Positions 9,614 to 17,660 of a DNA stretch of 18,271 nucleotides are shown here, piece by piece; position 1 is the first letter of the stretch, and each line of letters begins with the position of its first letter. Source of the DNA: UBA7887 sp964408735 (GTDB taxonomy: Bacteria > Pseudomonadota > Alphaproteobacteria > UBA7887); assembly GCA_964408735.1 (NCBI GenBank), contig CAYPAX010000091.1, positions 1 through 18,271 on the forward strand, written 5' to 3'. The notes under the pieces were generated by a model. The model ran no database searches and had not been told where the DNA came from. It worked only from the letters and a program-made list of their open reading frames with translations. Position numbers and translations under genes: made by a program.

Positions 9614-11799
9614 TCGCTGTCTTCCGGCTCGGCCAGGCCGGAGCGTCCGACCGCGACCGCCGGGCCATGCTGACCGCCGGCCGGTGTCGCGCGGTAATGG
9701 GTCGGCGCCGGCTCGCCACGGGCGAGGCGCGCACGGGCCTCTTCGGGCGTCTCGATCAGCGCCGCAGCGGCCAGGGCAGCCTTGCGACTGACGGGCTGAG
9801 GATTGGTATCGTCCGGAACAGGCATGGCATTGGCCGGATAATAGGCGATCTTTTGCTTCTCCGGGTCCATCACCTTGTCGGGCTCGATGTCGCGCTGGTT
9901 GGTGCCGGCATGGGGCTCGATCGCAACGCCGTCGCGCGACCATTCGAGATCGCGCCACCATTTCTTGACCGGGTTGCGCCGGCCATTGCCCACCTTGTCG
10001 TCGAGGCGCGCGATCCAGCGCCGGCTGGCCGGAACGTGGATCGCCAGCCACAGCATCAGGCGGTGGCCGAGCAGGCCCTCATGGTTATAGGGGCACGTCT
10101 TCATGCAGCGGCCGCAGGCTGCGCCTTTGGGATTGGTCAATCGGTAGCGGGCGCAGCGCTCGACATCCGGCTTCCAGGTCTCGTAGCCGTTGAACATGAT
10201 CTTGGGCCCTGCCGGGATGGCGGCGCAGGGGCATTCGCGCGCACACTTCTGGCACTTCCCGCACATGTCCTGCAGGCCGAAGTCGATCGGCTTGTCGACG
10301 GCAAGCGGCATGTCGGTGGTGATCACGGCGGACTTGAAGCGCGGCCCGACATAGGGGTTCAGCACCAGCTCGCCGATGCGGCTGAGCTCGCCGAGGCCGG
10401 CGTTCAGGATCAGGGGGATATGCAAGACCTCGCTATCGATATTGGTTTGCGATCGCGCCGAGTGGCCAAGCCGGCGCAGATGCTCGGCGATCACGCCTGT
10501 CACTTCGGCGCCACGCATATAGCCGCGCATCGACTGCGTGCCGCTGATCCAGTCGTCACCGCTGGCGCCCTCCATGGTCTCGAAGCCCTGGTCGATCAAC
10601 AACACGATGGCGTAACGGTGAGTGGGCTCGATCGGGGTGCCGTCCTCCTTGTGCGAGAACCAGGCGTAATCCGGAATGCGGCAGATGCCGACAAGATCCG
10701 TCCCCATCCAGTAGCAGAGCGCCTTGACCGCCTTGGCATTGGCCGCGGCATCGTCGCCTTGTGGGTTGCCGGTGACTTCGCCGTCCTGCAGCGGCACCAT
10801 GGCGCCCTGCATGCTTCGCATGGCAAAGGTGAAGGGGTGCTTGACGGCGAAGCGCGTGCGCTCGGCCTGGGATTTCTCGCCGAGGTCGCCGCGGAGAGCG
10901 CGTTCGAAGAAGGCGGCGCGCTTCGAGACCCGCGGCACCTCGTCGTCGAGGATCAGGGTGGTGGGCTCGGCGACCTTGCGGATTCGCTCCATGGGATAGC
11001 GGCTCATGTGGGCCGGCCGTCGGCGCTCGGCGCGGCGTGCCAGCTCGGGATAAGAGCCGCCGCGGCCGAGCCAGAAGCGCAGGTCGCGGTCGCGCCGCCG
11101 CGTCCTCGCCAGGGGCGCGTCGGGGGCGAGCGGGATCTCGGTGGTCACGATGGCGGTGGCGAAACGCGTGCCGATGAACGGGTTGACGAGCTTGCCCTCG
11201 ATGCGCTCCCCGAGGCCGGAGCGGACCACCAGGGCGTCGTGGTTGACGTCGCCGCCGTGGCGCGAATGCGCCCGCGCCGACCAGCCGAGATTGCGGATAT
11301 AGCCGGCCAGGACGTTGGCGATCTCGAGCGCCCGCAAGGCGCTGCGCGCGGCATCGGCGCCAGCCGTCCAGTCGTGTGCGAGGTTGCCGGCCTCGATGGG
11401 CCGGCCGTGCTCGACCATCACCACCACCGCATTGGAATGGTAGGGCGCGAAGGCGTTGCCGTCCGCGTCGTTGGCATACCAGGCGGAGCTGGGCAGGGAG
11501 CAGCAGGCCATCATGCTGGCGTCGAGAAAATAGCCGCCGGCCTTGAGATCGTTGGCGATTTCGACCGCATCGAGGGCGATCGGCGCGCGCTCGGCGGCCG
11601 GCCGGCCATCGCTGAACTGCAAGATTAGGTCAAGGTAGCCCCCCAGCACCGCGGCCAGGCCGGAAGGAGCGGCGGGCGGTGTCGGGCGCGGCGGGCGCAC
11701 GCCGTCGACTTCGGCCGCCGGCAACGGCGCGCGCGCCAGCCGCTCGAGCGGAAACGGCCCGAGATGGAACGCGCGATCTCGATTCGAGAACAGTTTCAC
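9610..11799 (-). CDS. Reductive dehalogenase-like corrinoid/Fe-S protein with duplicated B12-type domain
   Basis: 729 residues from a GTG start; AGGGG lies 9 nt upstream. A GTG two codons earlier is also open but sits only 3 nt from that site. Two homologous domains are arranged in tandem. Residues ~75-230 contain NHDALVVRSGLGERIEGKLV and NPFIGTRFATAIVTTEIPLA. Residues ~350-505 contain HIPLILNAGLGELSRIGELV and NPYVGPRFKSAVITTDMPLA. Two [4Fe-4S] motifs follow: C513-x2-C516-x2-C519-x3-C523-P, and C549 with C562-x2-C565-x3-C569-P. This matches the cytoplasmic, oxygen-tolerant RdhA type (NpRdhA of Nitratireductor pacificus, BhbA of Comamonas), where a vestigial N-terminal domain precedes the corrinoid domain. 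Unlike those enzymes there is no fused flavin/ferredoxin reductase; the tail after ~600 is basic, then Ala/Pro-rich. No Tat signal is seen. The next gene overlaps it (ATGA). Halogenated substrate and activity are inference; catalytic residues were not aligned. Confidence 0.85.
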   Translation of the reverse strand: MKLFSNRDRAFHLGPFPLERLARAPLPAAEVDGVRPPRPTPPAAPSGLAAVLGGYLDLILQFSDGRPAAERAPIALDAVEIANDLKAGGYFLDASMMACCSLPSSAWYANDADGNAFAPYHSNAVVVMVEHGRPIEAGNLAHDWTAGADAARSALRALEIANVLAGYIRNLGWSARAHSRHGGDVNHDALVVRSGLGERIEGKLVNPFIGTRFATAIVTTEIPLAPDAPLARTRRRDRDLRFWLGRGGSYPELARRAERRRPAHMSRYPMERIRKVAEPTTLILDDEVPRVSKRAAFFERALRGDLGEKSQAERTRFAVKHPFTFAMRSMQGAMVPLQDGEVTGNPQGDDAAANAKAVKALCYWMGTDLVGICRIPDYAWFSHKEDGTPIEPTHRYAIVLLIDQGFETMEGASGDDWISGTQSMRGYMRGAEVTGVIAEHLRRLGHSARSQTNIDSEVLHIPLILNAGLGELSRIGELVLNPYVGPRFKSAVITTDMPLAVDKPIDFGLQDMCGKCQKCARECPCAAIPAGPKIMFNGYETWKPDVERCARYRLTNPKGAACGRCMKTCPYNHEGLLGHRLMLWLAIHVPASRRWIARLDDKVGNGRRNPVKKWWRDLEWSRDGVAIEPHAGTNQRDIEPDKVMDPEKQKIAYYPANAMPVPDDTNPQPVSRKAALAAAALIETPEEARARLARGEPAPTHYRATPAGGQHGPAVAVGRSGLAEPEDSE

Positions 11800-11903
11800 C
11801 GGCACTCACCCCTGGTGCCGGAGTGTACGACATTAATCCAGGTTAAGGAGCGAAAACCTCGCCCGTGCAGTCTCTTGCCGGTCCGCAAATGGGAGGGGAA
11901 ACC
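11800..11903. promoter_or_regulatory. Divergent intergenic region, RdhA-like gene / small membrane protein
   Basis: About 100 nt separates the two divergent starts, so promoters for both must lie here. It holds the GTG-side ribosome site AGGGG and the site GGAGGGGAAACC for the small gene. A weak 5-bp dyad AGGTT (11840-11844) / AACCT (11855-11859) is present. No convincing -35/-10 pair was picked out. Confidence 0.4.
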
Positions 11904-12008
11904 ATGGACTCCGCCGAGACTCTTTATCTCGTTATTATCTTCGCCACTTTCAGCGCTTTTGGCGTCACGCTCGCCTGGGCGAACCACAAAGTTCCCGGCC
12001 GCAACTAG
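11904..12008 (+). CDS. Small single-pass membrane protein, 34 residues
   Basis: The frame begins ATG GAC TCC GCC GAG and ends AAC TAG. The protein opens MDSAETLYLVIIFATFSAFG and closes VTLAWANHKVPGRN. Residues ~7-26 form one strongly hydrophobic helix; the short C-terminus is basic (HK, R), so the tail is probably cytoplasmic by the positive-inside rule. A near-perfect Shine-Dalgarno (GGAGGGG, 5 nt spacing) precedes the ATG, the best in the window, which argues strongly for translation. An in-frame ATG five codons upstream would overlap that site and is less likely. I recall similar short proteins with an ETLYL-hydrophobic pattern in alphaproteobacteria, without known function. Its TAG stop lies in a CTAG that borders the MITE-like element. 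It may support a membrane complex or transporter; nothing in the sequence says which. Confidence 0.8.
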   Translation: MDSAETLYLVIIFATFSAFGVTLAWANHKVPGRN

Positions 12009-12040
12009 TGGTCCGAATCTGACATATAGTGCCCATAGGA
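12009..12040 (+). repeat. Left terminal inverted repeat of the MITE-like element
   Basis: It begins TGGTCCGAATCTGACATAT and ends CCCATAGGA. It pairs with 12238-12269 in inverted orientation with mismatches only at repeat positions 7, 20, 22 and 23. Confidence 0.9.
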
Positions 12041-12237
12041 CGGTCGCCCGTGCCCACCGGTTAGGCGCGCGGTGCGCCGCGATGCGGGTCCATCGCAAGG
12101 GCCGCGCAACGACGCCGGTGGGCGTGGACGGCCGCCCTTTGGGTCGCCTCTGACGCCGCCTCGCGTCGTCAGGCACGTTTGCCGATGGGCCGGCATCGCC
12201 GGCACGCACCTTTCTAGCGAAGCGACGGCAGAGGCGA

Positions 12238-12269
12238 TCCTATGGGTCCCATATGTCAGATTTGGACCA
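12238..12269 (-). repeat. Right terminal inverted repeat of the MITE-like element
   Basis: Read on the minus strand it begins TGGTCCAAATCTGACATAT and ends CCCATAGGA, matching the left repeat at 28 of 32 positions. Confidence 0.9.
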
Positions 12270-13910
<1,641 letters not shown>

Positions 13911-13941
13911 GGCAGCTCTCCCTTGTCGTCGGTTCGGTGTT

Positions 13942-14802
13942 CTATTGATAGATCGGCGGTTTGCCGCGCACGCTGATGCGCCAGACCAGGCGTTCGCTGC
14001 GGGGGCCGTCGGGCAGGCCGATGGGGGTTGCCGAATGCAGGGTCATTTGGGTGTCCCACATGGCGATGTCGCCGACCTCGTAGGCGTGCTCGTAGACATA
14101 TTTGTCCTGGGTCACGTGCGCTTTCAGCTCGGCGATCAGTGCCAGGGCCTCGTCATCCGCCATGCCTTGTATGCCATAGGCCGTCCCCGCCACGGCATAG
14201 AGCGCCTTCTCGCCGGTCACCGTATGCTTGCGCACCAGGGCGTGCGGCACCGGCGGCACTTCCGCCGCCTGGCGCGCATTGACCTTGGCGATGCCGAGCT
14301 CGCCGTCCTGGCCGGAGGTGGCGCCGTAGAAATGCATGGCCACGAGATCGTCAAGGCGCGCGCGCATGGAATCGTCGAGATCGTCATAGGCCGCCTTCAT
14401 GTCGGCCACGCGGGTCTGCCCGCCCACATCCGGCATTTTTCGCGCGTACAGCATGGTCGACGTGGCCGGGTCGCCGTCGTAGGACTGGTCCGTGTGCCAG
14501 AAGGCGGCGGCATTGCGGCTGATATCGTCCTTGGCCCAGTCGCTGGTGTTGCCGAGCGCCATCATCTCCGGAAAATCGGGCATGCGCGCGGTGTCTACCA
14601 CATGCGGTATCGGCGCCCCCCATTGTCGCCCGAAGGCGAGATAGGCGGCCTTGTCGCAGTCCTGGCCCTTGAGCACGATGACGCGCTTGTCGTACAGCGC
14701 CTCGGCCAGGGCCCGAAAGGTCGCGTCATCGACCCCCGCCGCCACGTCCACCCCATGCACCGCCACGCCGAACGGCCCGTCTAGCGCCTCGAACCTCACC
14801 AT
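13942..14802 (-). CDS. TauD/TfdA-family 2-oxoglutarate-dependent dioxygenase
   Basis: 286 residues from the start MVRFEALDGPFGVAVHGVDV, with GGGAG about 10 nt upstream of the ATG. A longer frame to 14862 adds a charged, unconserved leader and is rejected. The Fe(II) triad is H103-x-D105 (FWHTDQSYDGDP) and H256 (TQMTLHSATP). R271/R275 in RLVWRISVRG are the likely 2-oxoglutarate binders. Family members hydroxylate sulfonates, aryloxyalkanoates or carnitine-type substrates next to a heteroatom, releasing sulfite, phenol or a similar leaving group. It is the first gene of an operon with the acyl-CoA ligase, so product acid or co-substrate activation by CoA is plausible. The substrate cannot be read from the sequence. 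Length is typical of the family. Confidence 0.93.
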   Translation of the reverse strand: MVRFEALDGPFGVAVHGVDVAAGVDDATFRALAEALYDKRVIVLKGQDCDKAAYLAFGRQWGAPIPHVVDTARMPDFPEMMALGNTSDWAKDDISRNAAAFWHTDQSYDGDPATSTMLYARKMPDVGGQTRVADMKAAYDDLDDSMRARLDDLVAMHFYGATSGQDGELGIAKVNARQAAEVPPVPHALVRKHTVTGEKALYAVAGTAYGIQGMADDEALALIAELKAHVTQDKYVYEHAYEVGDIAMWDTQMTLHSATPIGLPDGPRSERLVWRISVRGKPPIYQ

Positions 14803-15120
14803 AGCCAAGCTCCCGTCCTCTGACCGCCACTTTCGCCGAGGCCGCCATTCTCCGCAGCCCACCCGCCGCCGTCAATCCGCCATTCCCGGCGGCGCCGGCA
14901 GAGGTGATTCGCCCTATGGCGTATTTTGGTGACATAAATTGGAGACGTTGTGTAAATATTCTGGGGAAAATTAACTCATTGATTTCCTGCTGAGTTCTAT
15001 GAGTTTACAGGAGTTGGCCAAGGCAATTCGTCTCCGATATATTGATTTCAATGATATCGTCTCCATATCGGATCGGCGCAAGGGGATTTTTCTTGCTATT
15101 TCTAATTGAAAGACGCAACA
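14803..15120. promoter_or_regulatory. AT-richer divergent intergenic region
   Basis: This 318-bp gap lies between the dioxygenase operon (-) and the repeat-protein locus (+). From about 14925 it is clearly AT-richer than all surrounding genes. The 7-mer GGAGACG occurs at 14941-14947 and, inverted as CGTCTCC, at 15029-15035 and 15058-15064. A candidate promoter TTGGCC (15014) -N17- ATATAT (15037) points right and overlaps a palindrome. No gene or clear terminator was seen. Confidence 0.5.
15035..15059. promoter_or_regulatory. Palindromic candidate operator upstream of the repeat-protein gene
   Basis: CGATAT-ATTGA-TT-TCAAT-g-ATATCG forms a 25-bp imperfect palindrome broken only by one extra G. 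It is framed by direct copies of CGTCTCC that start 29 bp apart. The palindrome centre is about 75 nt before the ATG at 15121, where a repressor or activator would overlap or abut a promoter. The regulator is unknown and not encoded in the window. Confidence 0.5.
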
Positions 15121-16569
15121 ATGTTTAGGATGACCAGACCGGTCGGCAAGATGAGCAGCAACAAGATCGATGATGTGGCACTGGTGCAGGCGGCACTGAA
15201 GCAGATCAAGGGATCGAACGGCCGGCCGTTGTGGGCGGGGCCGATCGACGGCAAGACCGGCACGCGCGATATCGACTCGCTATCCGCCGCCATCGCCGGC
15301 TTCGAGAGCAAGGCCAATCTGCGCATGACCGGCGCCATGCCGAACAGCGGCAATGCCTTCGACGCCCTCGGGCGCGCCTTGCCGACCACCTACAAGGACA
15401 TGCACGGGATTCCCGGCACCAATATCGTTGCCGGCCATGTCGCGCGCAAGCGGCCCAAGCCCGACGGCGGCGTGGGCGACCTCGCCCTGCCCGAGACCCT
15501 GGCCGCCGACTTGCTCGCTCTGATGGGGCGGCTGGAAAAGGCGCTCAACTACCTGCCGACGGTGCGCGCGGACGGCGTTGACGCCAATGGCCACGACAAG
15601 GTCACGGTCGATCTCGGCCTGCGCTTCCTCGACCCACAGGGCCGCATCCCCGGCAAGACGGCGCCGGTCCCCGGCGTCATCAAGACCCTCGTCGAGACAG
15701 CCGTCGGCGGCTCGCGGCGTTTCAAGCTGTCGCCGATGCAGGGCGCCCAGCTGATGCTGGTCTCGACGGGGGCAGCGGCGTTTCCGGCGTCACAGCTGTC
15801 TGGCGGTTCATCGAACTGGCCCGTGTTTACCGGTTCGGTCGGGAAGAGCGGCGGTAATGCCATTCATGATGTCGCCACCTTGCAGGAGGCACTGGCCAAT
15901 ATCACCACACCGGGCGCCTCTGATCCGTTCTGGGGCGGCAGTGTCGATGGCAGGCCAAGCAACGACCTCAAAGAGGCTTTGTTGGCCTTCCAAGCCGCCG
16001 CCGGCCTTGGTGCCACGGGCATGGTGAAATCCGGCGATGCGACCGTAAGGGCGCTGTCGGCGTTATTGCCTGCCGAGTTCAAAGATCTCAAAGGCGTTGT
16101 CGATATGGCGGCAGTGACCGTCGCGGCGGCGCGCGATTGGATAGAGATTCAGACAAAATTGCTGCCGCCAGCACTGGCAGCTGCGCTGGCGCCGATCAAT
16201 GAAGCGCTGGAGCGGTATCATGGTGTGACGCTGCTGGTACGCGAGATGCCGCGCCAGCTGGCTGGCCGCCTACATCTGCGAGTCTCGTTCGGAGGCGAGC
16301 GGTTTCTCGACGAGCAAGGCAAGCTCATGCGCCCGCAAGACGTACCGCTGGTGGTACGCAAGGCATTGAGCCTTGTGCTCAGCGACGAGCCCCAGCTCGG
16401 CCTGTACCCCACCACGCCCACGACAGAGCTGGTGCTGACCTTCGTCGCTGATGCAGGCGAGGCGAGGTCACCCAGAAATATTCTTCTATGCCGTCAACAG
16501 GACGCGCAAGTGGGGAGGCCGGCGGTGGTCACGCATTTCACCCTTTGTTGGAGAAGATTCTGGAGATAG
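15121..16569 (+). CDS. Modular protein with peptidoglycan-binding-like repeats (frameshifted C-terminus)
   Basis: 482 residues in the open frame from ATG 15121; an in-frame TTG at 15106 is less likely. The ribosome site is weak. Two copies of a two-part module are visible. Part A (about 8-93 and 239-326) starts with VGK-x3-N-x2-x-D-V, then LxQAL, a W-x-G-x-I/V-D-G motif, an AxxxFxxxxxL helix, TG, and LLPxxFKxLxG. This pattern recalls peptidoglycan-binding domain 1 (DG-x-x-G...FQ...G...TG). Part B (about 135-216 and 345-446) contains LRFLDPQGRI or ERFLDEQGKL, followed by a predicted strand ending LMLVST or LVLTFVA; I do not recognise it. No signal peptide or membrane helix is seen. After residue ~448 the sense of the sequence moves to other frames (see 16463-16730), so the last ~35 residues here are probably not native. 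An intact protein would have about 535 residues. Function unknown; cell-wall contact is inferred only from part A. Confidence 0.7.
   Translation: MFRMTRPVGKMSSNKIDDVALVQAALKQIKGSNGRPLWAGPIDGKTGTRDIDSLSAAIAGFESKANLRMTGAMPNSGNAFDALGRALPTTYKDMHGIPGTNIVAGHVARKRPKPDGGVGDLALPETLAADLLALMGRLEKALNYLPTVRADGVDANGHDKVTVDLGLRFLDPQGRIPGKTAPVPGVIKTLVETAVGGSRRFKLSPMQGAQLMLVSTGAAAFPASQLSGGSSNWPVFTGSVGKSGGNAIHDVATLQEALANITTPGASDPFWGGSVDGRPSNDLKEALLAFQAAAGLGATGMVKSGDATVRALSALLPAEFKDLKGVVDMAAVTVAAARDWIEIQTKLLPPALAAALAPINEALERYHGVTLLVREMPRQLAGRLHLRVSFGGERFLDEQGKLMRPQDVPLVVRKALSLVLSDEPQLGLYPTTPTTELVLTFVADAGEARSPRNILLCRQQDAQVGRPAVVTHFTLCWRRFWR
15601..16098 (+). repeat. Duplicated 498-bp block, copy 1
   Basis: This block inside the repeat-protein gene corresponds base for base in length to 17682-18179. 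The first third (to ~15768) is far more alike, roughly 90 % at DNA level by eye, than the rest. Confidence 0.85.
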
Positions 16570-16730
16570 ATCGAATTCAGGAGTTTCGGCCGCCGTCGAA
16601 GGATGCCGATGGCTATCGAGCTCAGATTCTCATACCCGTTCAGCCAGCGTATCATGATATGTCGACTGGCGTGTTTCTTAACATCTTTGTGGAACGAGGA
16701 TCTCAGCTCAAACGTGTCTGGAAACACTAG
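16463..16730 (+). pseudogene. Out-of-frame C-terminal part of the repeat protein
   Basis: Protein-like sequence continues after 16460 in the next frame (GHPEIFFYAVNRTRKW) and then, from the TGGGGAG run at 16511-16517, in the third frame. That third part includes HAFHPLLEKILEIDRIQEF and later DMSTGVFLNIFVERG, and stops at TAG 16728-16730. Both steps need one surplus base to be skipped, in the GAGGCGAGG stretch and in the GGGG run. The joined text reads as one domain of about 88 residues. Either the gene is inactivated, or the sequence has two single-base errors. Confidence 0.65.
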
Positions 16731-17578
16731 TGCTTCCAGGTCGCCGGCGTTCAGGATTTTTCACGCCGGCCGTGAATATCTGGGTTGTCGGCGTGTGCGC
16801 ATGTCTCGCATTGGCCGCCTTATTGATCGTCGGCGCACAGCTTCGTCGTTCCGACGACCTTCCAAGGCTGCGCGCCCACGAACGGTATTTCTTCTTTGAG
16901 TTGGAGCCACGCTTCCGGGCATCAGACTGCATAATCCGATTCAACATCGAAGTTCTGGCTGACATCTACCCAGGCATCCTAACCAACGCGTATTATGCGG
17001 CGCACGAGTATTTGGCAACCAACGATCCGGTGGCGGCGCTTTTCGGCTATCGCTTTCAGGATGGGGCCGCCAACACCACCGATATGTACATGATATTCTT
17101 CGATGACTGCGACCGGCGGCGGGAAATCGGAGAATCGCTCTTGGCCGCGTGGGCGGACAGCCACCCGAACCTTGCCTTTCGCTTGGATACGGGGCCTCAC
17201 AAGGCCGGGCGCGACACGGTGGAAGGCGGGAGTCAATGGATCGATTCGCCTGAATATAACCTTCACCACTGGGAATTGCGCAAACGCGCACATTGCGGGG
17301 AAACGGCCGCGCTCCTGATAGCCGCACAGTTATCGGAGGGCGGCGCACTCGGACGCGCAAGTCCCGAAGCGGCCTTTAAGTATTATTATTTGGCAAGTCA
17401 ACGGTTGCAAGATGAGCTGGATCTGGTTTCCGCAAGGCAGCGGCTCAAGGCTATCTTGGAACAGACCGATCCTGATCGCCACGAGGCGCTACGCGCCACA
17501 GCGCGCGATTGGGATGCTGCAATCCGCGTCTATGGCGAGGGCAAGGGAAAGTGCAACGCCGTCGGCCTTCGAGAATAG
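16730..17578 (+). CDS. Membrane-anchored protein of unknown function
   Basis: 282 residues from a GTG that overlaps the preceding stop by one base (TAGTG), which suggests translational coupling to the repeat protein. A basic N-terminus (GRRRSG) and one hydrophobic helix at about 16-38 indicate a signal anchor, with the rest probably outside the cytoplasm. The middle (about 50-160) carries distinctive strings such as ADIYPGILTNAYYAAHEYLA and DMYMIFFDDCDRR, which I do not recognise as a known family. The C-terminal ~95 residues (GETAALLIAAQLSEGGALG, then AAFKYYYLASQRLQDELDL) are helical and look Sel1/TPR-like. Six cysteines occur; C67, C127 and C189 could pair in an oxidising compartment. GC content is lower than in the catabolic genes. 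The start is uncertain; no strong ribosome site is seen. Confidence 0.7.
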   Translation: MLPGRRRSGFFTPAVNIWVVGVCACLALAALLIVGAQLRRSDDLPRLRAHERYFFFELEPRFRASDCIIRFNIEVLADIYPGILTNAYYAAHEYLATNDPVAALFGYRFQDGAANTTDMYMIFFDDCDRRREIGESLLAAWADSHPNLAFRLDTGPHKAGRDTVEGGSQWIDSPEYNLHHWELRKRAHCGETAALLIAAQLSEGGALGRASPEAAFKYYYLASQRLQDELDLVSARQRLKAILEQTDPDRHEALRATARDWDAAIRVYGEGKGKCNAVGLRE

Positions 17579-17590
17579 GAATACAATGAC

Positions 17591-17654
17591 AGGAGGTTCA
17601 ATAGGCGTGTACTATTTTTCCGCTATTCGTTGTCGTGTCGGCGATGGGCCTTGA
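17591..17654 (+). other. Strong ribosome site followed by a 15-codon interrupted frame
   Basis: A perfect AGGAGG (17591-17596) is followed 10 nt later by GTG 17607 and a frame (VYYFSAIRCRVGDGP) that stops at TGA 17652-17654. The same frame reopens at once and leads into the truncated repeat-protein copy. It looks like the start signal of a gene whose body has been replaced or cut by a stop. It could also be a genuine very short peptide. Confidence 0.4.
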
Positions 17655-17660
17655 AGACAA

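Noticed and set aside
9614..10051. A 146-codon N-terminal extension of the cyclase
   Set aside because: It lies out of frame inside the RdhA-like gene, has low-complexity Arg/Pro/Gly content, and the ATG at 9613 begins directly with a SAM domain.
9667..11628. A 653-codon open frame on the plus strand opposite the RdhA-like gene
   Set aside because: It is an antisense shadow caused by high GC and codon bias. The opposite strand carries clear Fe-S and corrinoid-domain motifs, and this frame has none.
12009..12269. A coding gene inside the spacer between the small protein and the ligase
   Set aside because: The open frames run through the terminal repeats, have no ribosome sites or recognisable sequence, and the inverted-repeat structure explains the stretch.
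16455..16520. Programmed ribosomal frameshifting in the repeat protein
   Set aside because: Two steps in the same direction so close together, without a classical slippery heptamer, fit decay or sequence error better.
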